This document shows positions 1 to 6,521 of a DNA stretch of 7,899 bases, piece after piece. The DNA is taken from contig CABQLM010000077.1 of assembly GCA_902465105.1 (NCBI GenBank), forward strand, positions 1 through 7,899. Direction: 5' to 3'. Position 1 is the first letter of the stretch. Each line of letters starts with the position of its first letter. Position numbers and translations under genes: made by a program. This stretch comes from an uncultured Collinsella sp. (GTDB lineage Bacteria; Actinomycetota; Coriobacteriia; Coriobacteriales; Coriobacteriaceae). The notes beneath the pieces were generated by a model, which did no database searches, was not told the origin of the DNA, and saw nothing but the letters and a program-made list of their open reading frames with translations.

Positions 1-1
1 T

Positions 2-904
2 ACCCTGCACGTGGGCGATACGCTGGTCGCCGGCCTTACCTACGGCCGCGTCCGCGCCATGCTCGATCCCAAGGGTAACGCCGTCACCGAGGCCGGTCCC
101 TCCGACGCCGTCGAGATCCTGGGCCTGCAGTCCGTGCCCAACGCCGGCGACGAGTTCCGCGTTTTCGAGGACGAGCGCGAGGCTCGCGCCCTGGCCGATG
201 AGCGTTCGCTCAAGGCCCGCATCGAGGAGCAGAGCCGCGTGAAGCACGTTACGCTCGAGAACCTCTTCGAGACCATCGCCGACGCCGAGGTCAAGGAGCT
301 CAACCTGATCATCAAGGCCGATGTTCAGGGCTCCATCGAGGCCCTTCAGGACTCGCTCGACAAGATGGACCAGTCCGAGGTTCGCATCAATACAATCCAC
401 TCCGCGGTTGGCGCCATCAACGAGACCGACGTTGTCCTGGCCGACGCCTCCAATGCCATTATCATCGGCTTTGGCGTGCGTCCCGACGGCAAGGCTCGCT
501 CCGCCGCCGAGCGCGAGGGAGTCGAGATCCGTTGCTACGACGTTATCTACAAGTGTCTCGAGGAGCTTGATGCTGCTCGTATCGGCATGCTCAAGCCCAC
601 CGAGGTCGAGGTCTCCACGGGTACCGCGACCGTCCTTGACACCTTTAAGGTGCCCAAAGTTGGTATCGCTGCCGGTGTCCGCGTCGAAGAGGGCGAGATC
701 GCCGCGACCGATTCCGTGCGTTTGGTGCGCGACGGCATCGTGGTCTTCAACGGTAAGATCGCGTCGATGCGCCACTACAAGGATGAGGCCAAGAGCCTCA
801 AGAGCGGTTCTGAGGGCGGCATTGGCCTGGAGAACTTCCAGGACATCAAGCCCGGCGACCAGATCGAGGGTTACCGTATCGACCAGGTTGCCCGTACCGA
901 GTAG
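2..904 (+). CDS. infB: Translation initiation factor IF-2, C-terminal part (5' end outside window)
   Basis: IF2 is the GTPase that brings fMet-tRNA to the 30S subunit and promotes 50S joining. Only the last 300 or so residues are present; the frame is open from base 2, so the GTG at 11 is internal and not a start. The GTPase domain lies upstream of the window. Visible in order are the end of the EF-Tu-like beta-barrel (ending YGRVRAM, to about base 61), a charged linker, and IF2 domain 3 with LNLIIKADVQGSIEAL (299-346) and INETDVVLADASNAI followed by GFGVRP (416-484). The C-terminal fMet-tRNA-binding beta-barrel follows (about 540-895, with GMLKPTEVE and DIKPGDQIEGY). Family assignment is secure. 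The C-terminal barrel lacks both Cys residues that most bacterial IF2 proteins carry (see findings). The stop is 11 bases before rbfA, as in the usual nusA-infB-rbfA operon. Confidence 0.97.
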   Translation, partial: TLHVGDTLVAGLTYGRVRAMLDPKGNAVTEAGPSDAVEILGLQSVPNAGDEFRVFEDEREARALADERSLKARIEEQSRVKHVTLENLFETIADAEVKELNLIIKADVQGSIEALQDSLDKMDQSEVRINTIHSAVGAINETDVVLADASNAIIIGFGVRPDGKARSAAEREGVEIRCYDVIYKCLEELDAARIGMLKPTEVEVSTGTATVLDTFKVPKVGIAAGVRVEEGEIAATDSVRLVRDGIVVFNGKIASMRHYKDEAKSLKSGSEGGIGLENFQDIKPGDQIEGYRIDQVARTE

Positions 905-915
905 GGGGTAGCGCT

Positions 916-1326
916 ATGAAGCAAACGCAGGCAACCCGCCGTTTGGGCGAGCAGCTTCGCGAGAAGCTCGGTTATATCCTGCTCTTTGAGGTTTCCGATC
1001 CGCGTCTCGACCTGGTCACCCTGACCGCGGTCGAGGTCGCGGTGGACCGTTCGTTCGCGCGCGTGTTCGTGTCGTGCGATGCGAGCCGCTACGATGAGGT
1101 CATGGAGGCGCTCACTAGTGCCAAGGGCCGCATTCGCAGCCTGTTGGCTCGTTCGCTCGATTGGCGCGTCACGCCCGAGCTCGATTTTCGCATCGATCGC
1201 TCGACCGATGAGGCCGAGCGCATCACGCGTGCGCTGGAAAACGTTCCGGCCACGCTGGCGATCGAAAAGGACGAGGACGGCTACCCCATAGCGGATGCCG
1301 CCCAGGAGGCAGCTTTAGATGACTAA
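916..1326 (+). CDS. rbfA: 30S ribosome-binding factor RbfA
   Basis: RbfA is a small cytoplasmic KH-type protein that binds the 30S subunit and assists 16S rRNA 5'-end maturation and late assembly. The product is 136 residues, a normal length for the family. Family marks are the N-terminal helix (TRRLGEQLREKLGYIL, residues 7-22), DPRL (28-31), the VTLTAVEV strand (34-41), FARVFVS (47-53), the helix-kink segment SAKGRIRSLLAR (68-79), and PELDFRIDRS (87-96). The last 25 or so residues are acidic and probably disordered, as is common in the family. The ATG at 916 is preceded by a G-rich, imperfect Shine-Dalgarno stretch (about 904-909). It starts 11 bases after infB and its last codons overlap the next gene by 8 bases, so co-transcription and coupling are likely. 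Confidence 0.96.
   Translation: MKQTQATRRLGEQLREKLGYILLFEVSDPRLDLVTLTAVEVAVDRSFARVFVSCDASRYDEVMEALTSAKGRIRSLLARSLDWRVTPELDFRIDRSTDEAERITRALENVPATLAIEKDEDGYPIADAAQEAALDD
1304..1309 (+). promoter_or_regulatory. Shine-Dalgarno site of the DHH phosphoesterase gene, inside rbfA
   Basis: A perfect AGGAGG lies within the rbfA reading frame, 9 bases before the ATG at 1319. It fixes that ATG as the start of the downstream gene even though the two genes overlap. Confidence 0.85.
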
Positions 1327-2362
1327 TTCCGCCGATCTCGCTTCGTGCGAGTCTGCAGATATTAAACGACGCATCCTTGAGCTCATCGAGGATGCGTCCT
1401 CCATTGCGATCTCGGGTCATACCTCTCCCGACGGCGACGCCCTGGGTTCCGTGTTGGGTCTGGGCCTTTCGCTCATGAAGGTGTTCCCCGACAAAGATAT
1501 CGCCCTGCTACTGGCAGACGACGATCCCGTTCCGCGCATTTACCGCTTTATGGAAGGCGCCGATCGTCTGGTGCCGGCTTCGAGCTTTACGGGCGATCCC
1601 GACCTGTTTATCTCGGTGGATGTGCCGGTTGTCGAGCGTTTGAACAACTCGGCCGACGTGCTCCGCCGCTCCAAGCATGTGGTGTGCTTTGACCATCATC
1701 CGGCGCGCGAGGAGTTTGCCGATGTAAGCTTGAGGCGTGTCGATGCTGCTGCTTGCGCCATGATCATCGATCGCTTTTTGGATGATTGCGGCATTGTCGC
1801 AAGCGACAGCATCGCGACCTGCCTGCTGTGCGGCCTGGTCACCGACACCGGTCGTTTTCAGTATCAGAACGCCGACGCCGCCGCGTTCCATGCGGCATCG
1901 CGCTTGGTGGCGCACGGTGCCGACCCGGCGCGTGTCGCGCTCGAGGTCTATCAGAGCATGCGCGTCGAGTTCTTGCACCTCAAGTCCATCGTCATGGGTC
2001 GTATCAAGACGGTCGCGCACGGGCGTGTGGCGTATAGCTATGCGTACGAAAGCGACCTTAAGGAATGTGGCGTCACCTCGGATGAGTGCGACGGCTTGGT
2101 TGATGTGGTGCGCTCGGTGATGGGCGTCGAAGTCTGCCTGTTCCTTAAGGGCATCGAGGGCGATACCAAGGTGCGCGGCAACCTGCGCTCCAAGGGCGAC
2201 ATGGATGTCTCCGAGATTGCGGCCAACTTTGGCGGAGGCGGACATCACGCTGCCGCCGGCTTTACCAACAACGGAACGATTTTCGAGACGCTCACCGCGG
2301 CACTTCCCATGCTCGCCGAGCTGGTGGGGGAGGATCCCGCTTCGGTGACCGTCGAGCTCTAA
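1319..2362 (+). CDS. nrnA: DHH/DHHA1 phosphoesterase, NrnA/CnpB type (nanoRNase, possible pAp or cyclic-dinucleotide phosphodiesterase)
   Basis: The 347-residue product has the two-domain DHH-DHHA1 layout of NrnA (oligoribonuclease/pAp phosphatase of firmicutes) and mycobacterial CnpB. It probably uses Mn2+ to degrade 2-5 nt RNAs, pAp or linear and cyclic dinucleotides in the cytoplasm. All metal-binding motifs are visible: GHTSPDGDALGS (33-44), Asp101 in SVDVP, the DHH signature (125-127, in CFDHHPA), and TDTGRF (175-180). The C-terminal DHHA1 domain has VRGNLRSKG (285-293) and the substrate-binding GGGGHHAAAGF (305-315). This makes it a soluble NrnA-like enzyme rather than RecJ or the membrane-bound GdpP. 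A DHH gene directly after rbfA also occurs in mycobacteria (recalled). The exact substrate (nanoRNA, pAp or c-di-AMP product) cannot be read from sequence. A perfect Shine-Dalgarno at 1304-1309 supports the start. The start overlaps the end of rbfA in a different frame by 8 bases. Confidence 0.92.
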   Translation: MTNSADLASCESADIKRRILELIEDASSIAISGHTSPDGDALGSVLGLGLSLMKVFPDKDIALLLADDDPVPRIYRFMEGADRLVPASSFTGDPDLFISVDVPVVERLNNSADVLRRSKHVVCFDHHPAREEFADVSLRRVDAAACAMIIDRFLDDCGIVASDSIATCLLCGLVTDTGRFQYQNADAAAFHAASRLVAHGADPARVALEVYQSMRVEFLHLKSIVMGRIKTVAHGRVAYSYAYESDLKECGVTSDECDGLVDVVRSVMGVEVCLFLKGIEGDTKVRGNLRSKGDMDVSEIAANFGGGGHHAAAGFTNNGTIFETLTAALPMLAELVGEDPASVTVEL

Positions 2363-2379
2363 TTATTTTTGGATGGTAC

Positions 2380-3312
2380 ATGGCTCGTCGTACGCCTTCT
2401 CAATTGAATATGCTGCTCGCCGTCGATAAGCCGGTAGGCTGCACGTCCCACGACGTGGTTTCGCAATGCCGACGCGCTCTCCATGAGCGGCGCGTTGGTC
2501 ATGCCGGCACACTCGACCCCATGGCGTCGGGTGTCATGGTGGTGGGCGTGGGCCAGGCCACGCGTCTGCTGGGCATGCTTACGCTCGATACCAAAAGTTA
2601 CGTCGCCGACATCTCGTTTGGTGCCGAGACCAATACCGATGATGCGGAAGGCGAGGCTGTCCGTATGGCGGCCATTGCTCCCGAGCTGCGCGATCCGGCC
2701 TATGCCCGTGAGCGCTTGAGTGCCATGCTGGGCCCGCAGATGCAGGTCCCGCCGGCGTTTTCGGCCATTTCGGTCAACGGCGTGCGCGCCTATAAGTCTG
2801 CACGTGAGGGCAATGCCGTTGAGTTGCCTGCGCGCCCGGTCGAGGTTTATTCTGCCGACCTGATCGCCGTGAGTGGCGAGGGCGATTCCTGCATTTGGAC
2901 CGTTGCCTTCTCGGTGAGCAAGGGCACCTATATTCGTGCGCTCGCTCGCGATCTGGGTCGTGCTTGCGACAGTGCCGCGCATATTTCTGCACTGCGCCGT
3001 ACTGCTTCTGGCATTGTCTCCATTGGTGTTTGCCATGCGGTCGAGGAGCTTTCTGCCGAGTCCGCTGCCGGCTTTGCATTGGACCCCATTGCGGCACTCG
3101 GCGCCACGCGCGTCGACTTACCGGGCAATCTTGCCGACGATCTGCTGTGTGGACGTCGTGTTCCTATTGATTGCGCGCTCGCCGCCTTCGATGCGTCTAA
3201 GGCGCCGTTTGCGCTGGTGCTCGATGACGAGCTCAAGGCTTTGGCGCGCATCGAGGACGGTCGCTTTGTGATGGAGCACGTCTTTCCGCAGGCAATCGGC
3301 GGTGTTCGCTGA
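2380..3312 (+). CDS. truB: tRNA pseudouridine(55) synthase TruB
   Basis: TruB isomerises U55 in the T-loop of almost all tRNAs to pseudouridine. The product has 310 residues, close to the E. coli protein. Motifs in order: LLAVDKPVGCTSHDVV (12-27), the catalytic segment GHAGTLDPMASGV (40-52) with nucleophile Asp46, TKSYVADISFG (71-81), PPAFSAISVNGVRAYKSARE (124-143), KGTYIRALARDLG (181-193) and HISALRRTASG (201-211). The C-terminal 80 residues would form the short PUA-like tail. The ATG at 2380 is preferred because the short basic leader before the first strand is normal for TruB. Its upstream GGATGG (2371-2376) is a weak Shine-Dalgarno set unusually close. An in-frame ATG at 2410 just before LLAVDKP is an alternative but has no Shine-Dalgarno. 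It follows the DHH gene by 17 AT-rich bases, and its TGA overlaps the ribF ATG by one base. Confidence 0.97.
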   Translation: MARRTPSQLNMLLAVDKPVGCTSHDVVSQCRRALHERRVGHAGTLDPMASGVMVVGVGQATRLLGMLTLDTKSYVADISFGAETNTDDAEGEAVRMAAIAPELRDPAYARERLSAMLGPQMQVPPAFSAISVNGVRAYKSAREGNAVELPARPVEVYSADLIAVSGEGDSCIWTVAFSVSKGTYIRALARDLGRACDSAAHISALRRTASGIVSIGVCHAVEELSAESAAGFALDPIAALGATRVDLPGNLADDLLCGRRVPIDCALAAFDASKAPFALVLDDELKALARIEDGRFVMEHVFPQAIGGVR

Positions 3313-4316
3313 TGCTGGACCCTCGCGAGCTCGCGCGCACATTTTTTGTGGGCGCGGCGGCGGAGGCCCGCATCGTTTTGGCCGATGCTTTTTATGACTG
3401 TAAGTCTATGGGTGCCGCCTCGATTGCCATCGGTGTGTTCGATGGCGTGCATAGGGGACATCGTGAACTGATTGACGCGGTCATTCGTGATGCGCGTGTC
3501 CATGGCAGCAAAGCGGTTGTCGTAACGTTTGACCCCGATCCAGATGTTGTGGTGAGCCCTGCGCCCGCTCAAAAATTGATGACGACGGCCGACCGTCTGC
3601 ATGCCTTGGCTCAGACTGGGGTCGATGCCGTGGTGGCTGTTCCCTTTTCGCCCGCGGTGGCGTCGCTCGACCACGTTGGCTTTCTTGAGCTGTTGGCGCA
3701 TGTTGTCGACATTCGCTCCATTCGCGTTGGGTGCGACTTTAGGCTGGGCCGCGGGGGTGCCTCGGGCGTTGCCGAGATGCGGGCATGGGGCACTGAGCGC
3801 GGTGTTGACGTGTATGGGCACAATCTGCTGTGCGAGGGGGGCGAGGCTATCTGCGCCACCCGCATTCGTCGTGACCTGAGCTTGGGCCACGTAGACCTTG
3901 CCGCTGAGCTGCTCGGCCGCCCCTATATGGTGCGCGGCGGTGTGGTCCGTGGTCGTCATGAGGGCTCCGATATGGGCTTTCCGACGGCAAATCTGCAGGT
4001 TCCAAATGGAATCCAGCTTCCTGCCGATGGTGTGTACGAGGGCTTGGTGCTGGTCGATGACACCGTGTGGCCTGCCGCTGTCAACGTTGGCCTGCCGCCG
4101 ACGTACGCGAACGATGCGGCGTCGGCACATCTCGAGGCCAACTTGATCGGTTATACGGGCGATTTGTATGGACGCTCGGTTTCGTTGGCGTTTACGCGTT
4201 GGCTGCGCCCTTCGCGCGTGTTTGATTCTTTGGATGAGTTGATCGCGACTGTCGAGGGTAACATTGATGATATCCGCCATAACTTGGGTGAGCAGGGGGT
4301 GAGTATTTGTGATTAG
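3312..4316 (+). CDS. ribF: Bifunctional riboflavin kinase / FAD synthetase RibF
   Basis: RibF phosphorylates riboflavin to FMN and adenylates FMN to FAD in the cytoplasm. The 334-residue protein has both modules. The N-terminal nucleotidyltransferase-like domain (about 35-190) has the HxGH-type segment GVFDGVHRGH (41-50), VVTFDPDP (70-77) and VGCDFRLGRGG (139-149). The C-terminal flavokinase domain (about 200-325) has RGRHEGSDMGFPTANL (213-228) with the PTAN motif, ADGVYEG (238-244), NVGLPPTY (258-265), putative catalytic Glu275 in AHLEANLIG, and GDLYGRSV (283-290). Two sites in the FAD-synthetase module differ from the common pattern: PHP reads PDP, and the SSTxxR-type motif reads CATRIR (181-186); see findings. 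A leader of about 34 residues precedes the first conserved strand, slightly long for the family. The ATG overlaps the truB stop by one base, and the 3' end overlaps dnaG by 8 bases. Confidence 0.95.
   Translation: MLDPRELARTFFVGAAAEARIVLADAFYDCKSMGAASIAIGVFDGVHRGHRELIDAVIRDARVHGSKAVVVTFDPDPDVVVSPAPAQKLMTTADRLHALAQTGVDAVVAVPFSPAVASLDHVGFLELLAHVVDIRSIRVGCDFRLGRGGASGVAEMRAWGTERGVDVYGHNLLCEGGEAICATRIRRDLSLGHVDLAAELLGRPYMVRGGVVRGRHEGSDMGFPTANLQVPNGIQLPADGVYEGLVLVDDTVWPAAVNVGLPPTYANDAASAHLEANLIGYTGDLYGRSVSLAFTRWLRPSRVFDSLDELIATVEGNIDDIRHNLGEQGVSICD
4294..4302 (+). promoter_or_regulatory. Shine-Dalgarno site that selects the dnaG GTG start
   Basis: AGGGGGTGA matches the anti-Shine-Dalgarno complement AGGAGGTGA at all but one base and ends 6 bases before the GTG at 4309. 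It lies inside the ribF coding region. It is the main reason for accepting a GTG start that overlaps ribF by 8 bases. Confidence 0.8.
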
Positions 4317-6411
4317 CGACGAGGAAAAAGACCAGGTACGTGCTGCATCCGACTTGGTTGCCATTGTGCAGGAGACCGTCGAGCTCAAGCCTCGCGGCCA
4401 TGAGTTTTGGGGGTGCTGCCCCTTCCACGGCGAAAAGACGCCTTCGTTCCACATCATTCCCGCCACACAGGTGTGGCACTGTTTTGGCTGCGGTGAGGGC
4501 GGCGACGTCTTCACTTATATTATGAAGCGCGAGAACCTGAGCTTTCCCGAGTCGATCCGCTATCTGGCCGATCGCGCCGGCATTGAGCTTCACGACACCG
4601 GTGCCCGTCGTGAGCGTGGCACTAAGCGTGCGCGCATCTACGACCTGTGCGCCGAGACCGCCCAGTTCTATCACACCATGCTTATGCGCGGTAAGGACAG
4701 CCGTCCGCGTGAGTACTTTGCCAGCCGTGGTATGGGCGGTGACGTCTGCCGCCGCTATTCTTTGGGCTTTGCGCCGGGCCGCAATATGCTGGTAGCACAT
4801 CTGTCGCAGAAGGGCTTTACTCCGCAGGAGATGATTGACGCCAACGTGGCTGTGAGCCGCGGGCGCGGACAGCTCGTCGATCGTTTTTACGACCGTGTGA
4901 TGTTTCCCATCTTTGATGAGCAGGGTCACAACATCGCTTTTGGCGGTCGCATTATGGGAGACGGTCAGCCAAAATATCTCAACACCGCCGAGACGAGTGT
5001 GTTCCATAAGAAGCGCAACCTTTATGGCTTTAACTGGGCCAAGGAGTTTATCGTCGCGCAGGATACCGCCATCGTTGTGGAGGGTTATACCGATTGCATC
5101 GCCTGTTGGGAGGCGGGGATTAAAAACGTCGTGGCTACGTTGGGTACGGCGTTGACGGAACATCACGTGAAGACGCTCACCCGCTTTGCCAAGCGCATTG
5201 TCTATATGTTCGATGGCGACGCCGCCGGGCAAAAGGCAGCCCGCCGTGCAATCCAGTTTATCGAGCAGGACTCGATGGACCTGCGCTGTGTGGTATTACC
5301 CGACGGCAATGACCCCATGGAGTTCATCACCGCGCATGGCGGCGAGGCGTTGCAGGCACGCATCGACGCGGCCGAGCCGCTCATGGACTTTGTGTACCGC
5401 TCGCTGCAGGAGTCGAGCGACATCACCACGCCGGGTGGGCGTGCAAAAGCGCTCGAGGATGCGCTGACGCTCGTCTATCCGCTGCGCGATAGCTACATGA
5501 TCGATACGTACTTTATCCAGATTGCCGACCTGTTGGGCTTGGATTTGGAGACGGTGCGCTCGAGCTCGGGCCGTGTGTTTCGCGATGTTGCCAAGCGCGA
5601 GGACGCCGAGCGTCGTCGCGAGCAGAATTACGAGCGTCAACGGGCGCAGGCTGAGCGCTCCGGTGGCGCGGGCGGGCGTTCTGCCGGTTCTCAAGGGGCG
5701 TTTCGCGGTACGTGGGCATCGGGTGCTACGCCGCTGGTGTCTGCACCGGAGGAGGAGCCACACGATTACGTGCCGCTCGAGGCCTATGGCGCAGCGTCAG
5801 TCACGGTTGTTGACGACCTGCCGCCGATTGATGTGCCGGCTGGGACGGCTGCGCCCACTGGGGCTGCTTCGGACGCTTCTATGCCCGCGGCGCCCATCGT
5901 GCTGACCGATCTGGAGCGGAAGTCCCTGGCGGGGGAGCGCGAGCTGCTGACAATGCTCACCAGCTATCCCGACCTGTTCCGCACGCACGCCGACCGCATC
6001 TGCTCGATTGAGTGGGTGGACCCCCGTCATGAGTCCATTGCGTGGGCTGTGCTCGCGACGCCGCCGGGCACCGATCCCGTGGCGTGCATGGATGCCGCGC
6101 GTGTGGTGTGCCCCGAGGCGGCTTCGCTCGTCAGTGCCGGGCGCATCTCAGCGACGAGCAAGCACCCCACCGAGACTAACATCGTCTTTATGCTTGATAC
6201 GCTTGAGCTCTACACCATTAAGCGCCGCATGCGGGCTGCTCAGGCCAAGCTGCGCCAGGACCATTCACTCGACGATGACGCGCGCCGCGCATTGACCATG
6301 CAGGCCGCGCAGGATTCTTTGCGACAGCGTGAGCTCCAGAAGTCGATTGGCGGCGTGGCCGATCCGTTTCGTTTGATTGGTTTGGAGACCGCTGGTACCG
6401 ATCAGACCTAG
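4309..6411 (+). CDS. dnaG: DNA primase DnaG
   Basis: DnaG synthesises RNA primers at the replication fork and docks on the DnaB helicase. The 700-residue product shows all three modules. The N-terminal zinc-binding domain has C37-x2-H40 and C58-x2-C61 (CCPFHGEKTPSF and HCFGCGEGGD). The RNA polymerase core has NIAFGGRIMGDGQPKYLN (208-225) and a Toprim fold with EGYTD (258-262; Glu258 as acid) and FDGDAAGQKA (301-310; Asp302 and Asp304 as metal ligands). A C-terminal helical region (about 533-690) fits the helicase-binding domain. Between core and C-terminus lies a low-complexity linker, Arg/Glu-rich at 425-450 and then Gly/Ala/Ser/Pro-rich to about 530, which makes the protein longer than the roughly 600 residues of E. 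coli or Bacillus DnaG. EGYTD rather than EGYMD is, from memory, common in actinobacteria. The start is GTG at 4309, backed by the Shine-Dalgarno at 4294-4302. Confidence 0.97.
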   Translation: MISDEEKDQVRAASDLVAIVQETVELKPRGHEFWGCCPFHGEKTPSFHIIPATQVWHCFGCGEGGDVFTYIMKRENLSFPESIRYLADRAGIELHDTGARRERGTKRARIYDLCAETAQFYHTMLMRGKDSRPREYFASRGMGGDVCRRYSLGFAPGRNMLVAHLSQKGFTPQEMIDANVAVSRGRGQLVDRFYDRVMFPIFDEQGHNIAFGGRIMGDGQPKYLNTAETSVFHKKRNLYGFNWAKEFIVAQDTAIVVEGYTDCIACWEAGIKNVVATLGTALTEHHVKTLTRFAKRIVYMFDGDAAGQKAARRAIQFIEQDSMDLRCVVLPDGNDPMEFITAHGGEALQARIDAAEPLMDFVYRSLQESSDITTPGGRAKALEDALTLVYPLRDSYMIDTYFIQIADLLGLDLETVRSSSGRVFRDVAKREDAERRREQNYERQRAQAERSGGAGGRSAGSQGAFRGTWASGATPLVSAPEEEPHDYVPLEAYGAASVTVVDDLPPIDVPAGTAAPTGAASDASMPAAPIVLTDLERKSLAGERELLTMLTSYPDLFRTHADRICSIEWVDPRHESIAWAVLATPPGTDPVACMDAARVVCPEAASLVSAGRISATSKHPTETNIVFMLDTLELYTIKRRMRAAQAKLRQDHSLDDDARRALTMQAAQDSLRQRELQKSIGGVADPFRLIGLETAGTDQT

Positions 6412-6480
6412 ATGTTGTGGTCAACCGGCATTTTGTCTGCTATATCCAGTTTGAATTTTGGGTATAGACGTGTATGTGTG

Positions 6481-6489
6481 TGCTAAAGT
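6481..6489 (+). promoter_or_regulatory. Candidate extended -10 element for rpoD
   Basis: TGCTAAAGT fits the pattern TGn plus a -10 hexamer, where TAAAGT matches TATAAT at 4 of 6 positions. There is no convincing -35 at 16-18 bases upstream. TTGGGT at 6458-6463 would need a 20-base spacer. If real, transcription would begin near 6496 and give a leader of about 26 bases. Such a short match can arise by chance. Confidence 0.3.
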
Positions 6490-6510
6490 AATGAGTCCTG
6501 TGGACTACGA

Positions 6511-6516
6511 AGGGAG
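6511..6516 (+). promoter_or_regulatory. Shine-Dalgarno site that selects the rpoD GTG start
   Basis: AGGGAG lies 5 bases before the GTG at 6522 and supports this start. The next in-frame ATG, at codon 20, has no comparable site and would cut into sigma region 1.1. Confidence 0.75.
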
Positions 6517-6521
6517 AATCT

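Larger units (their letters stand above)
6412..6521 (+). promoter_or_regulatory. dnaG-rpoD intergenic region with possible rpoD promoter and leader
   Basis: This is the only true intergenic gap in the window and is clearly more AT-rich than its flanks. I see no terminator-like hairpin after the dnaG stop, so readthrough from dnaG into rpoD is likely. The region holds a candidate extended -10 (6481-6489), a TTGAAT (6451-6456) that is too far from it to be its -35, a short inverted repeat AGTCC-TGT-GGACT (6494-6506), and the rpoD Shine-Dalgarno. No clear operator or riboswitch is recognisable. Confidence 0.5.

Noticed and set aside
11..13. GTG at base 11 as the start of a short infB-like gene
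   Set aside because: The frame is open upstream to base 2, and the encoded residues before the GTG continue the IF2 beta-barrel, so this is an internal valine codon of a gene cut by the window edge.
321..911. 196-codon plus-strand frame inside infB
   Set aside because: It is out of frame with intact IF2 motifs, and its Ser/Arg/Pro-rich composition is typical of a +1 shadow of G+C-rich coding sequence.
1508..2248. 246-codon minus-strand open frame opposite the DHH gene
   Set aside because: The sense-strand DHH protein has every catalytic motif. The antisense translation shows no family features.
2928..4514. 528-codon minus-strand open frame across truB, ribF and the start of dnaG
   Set aside because: It lies antisense to three intact conserved genes. 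Its translation is rich in His/Arg/Gln/Ala with no recognisable domain, which is typical of the reverse complement of high-G+C coding DNA.
4192..5232. 346-codon minus-strand open frame opposite dnaG
   Set aside because: It is fully antisense to the dnaG zinc and Toprim modules, and its composition looks like a shadow frame. I saw no supporting ribosome-binding site or family motif.
5641..5900. Possible foreign insertion in dnaG because of low-complexity composition
   Set aside because: Reading frame, G+C level and codon style match the rest of the gene. A variable linker between the primase core and the helicase-binding domain is expected.
6451..6478. TTGAAT (6451-6456) with TATGTG (6473-6478) as a -35/-10 pair for rpoD
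   Set aside because: The spacer is an acceptable 16 bases, but TATGTG matches only 3 of 6 -10 consensus positions and lacks the key final T. The TGCTAAAGT site looks better, though it is also weak.
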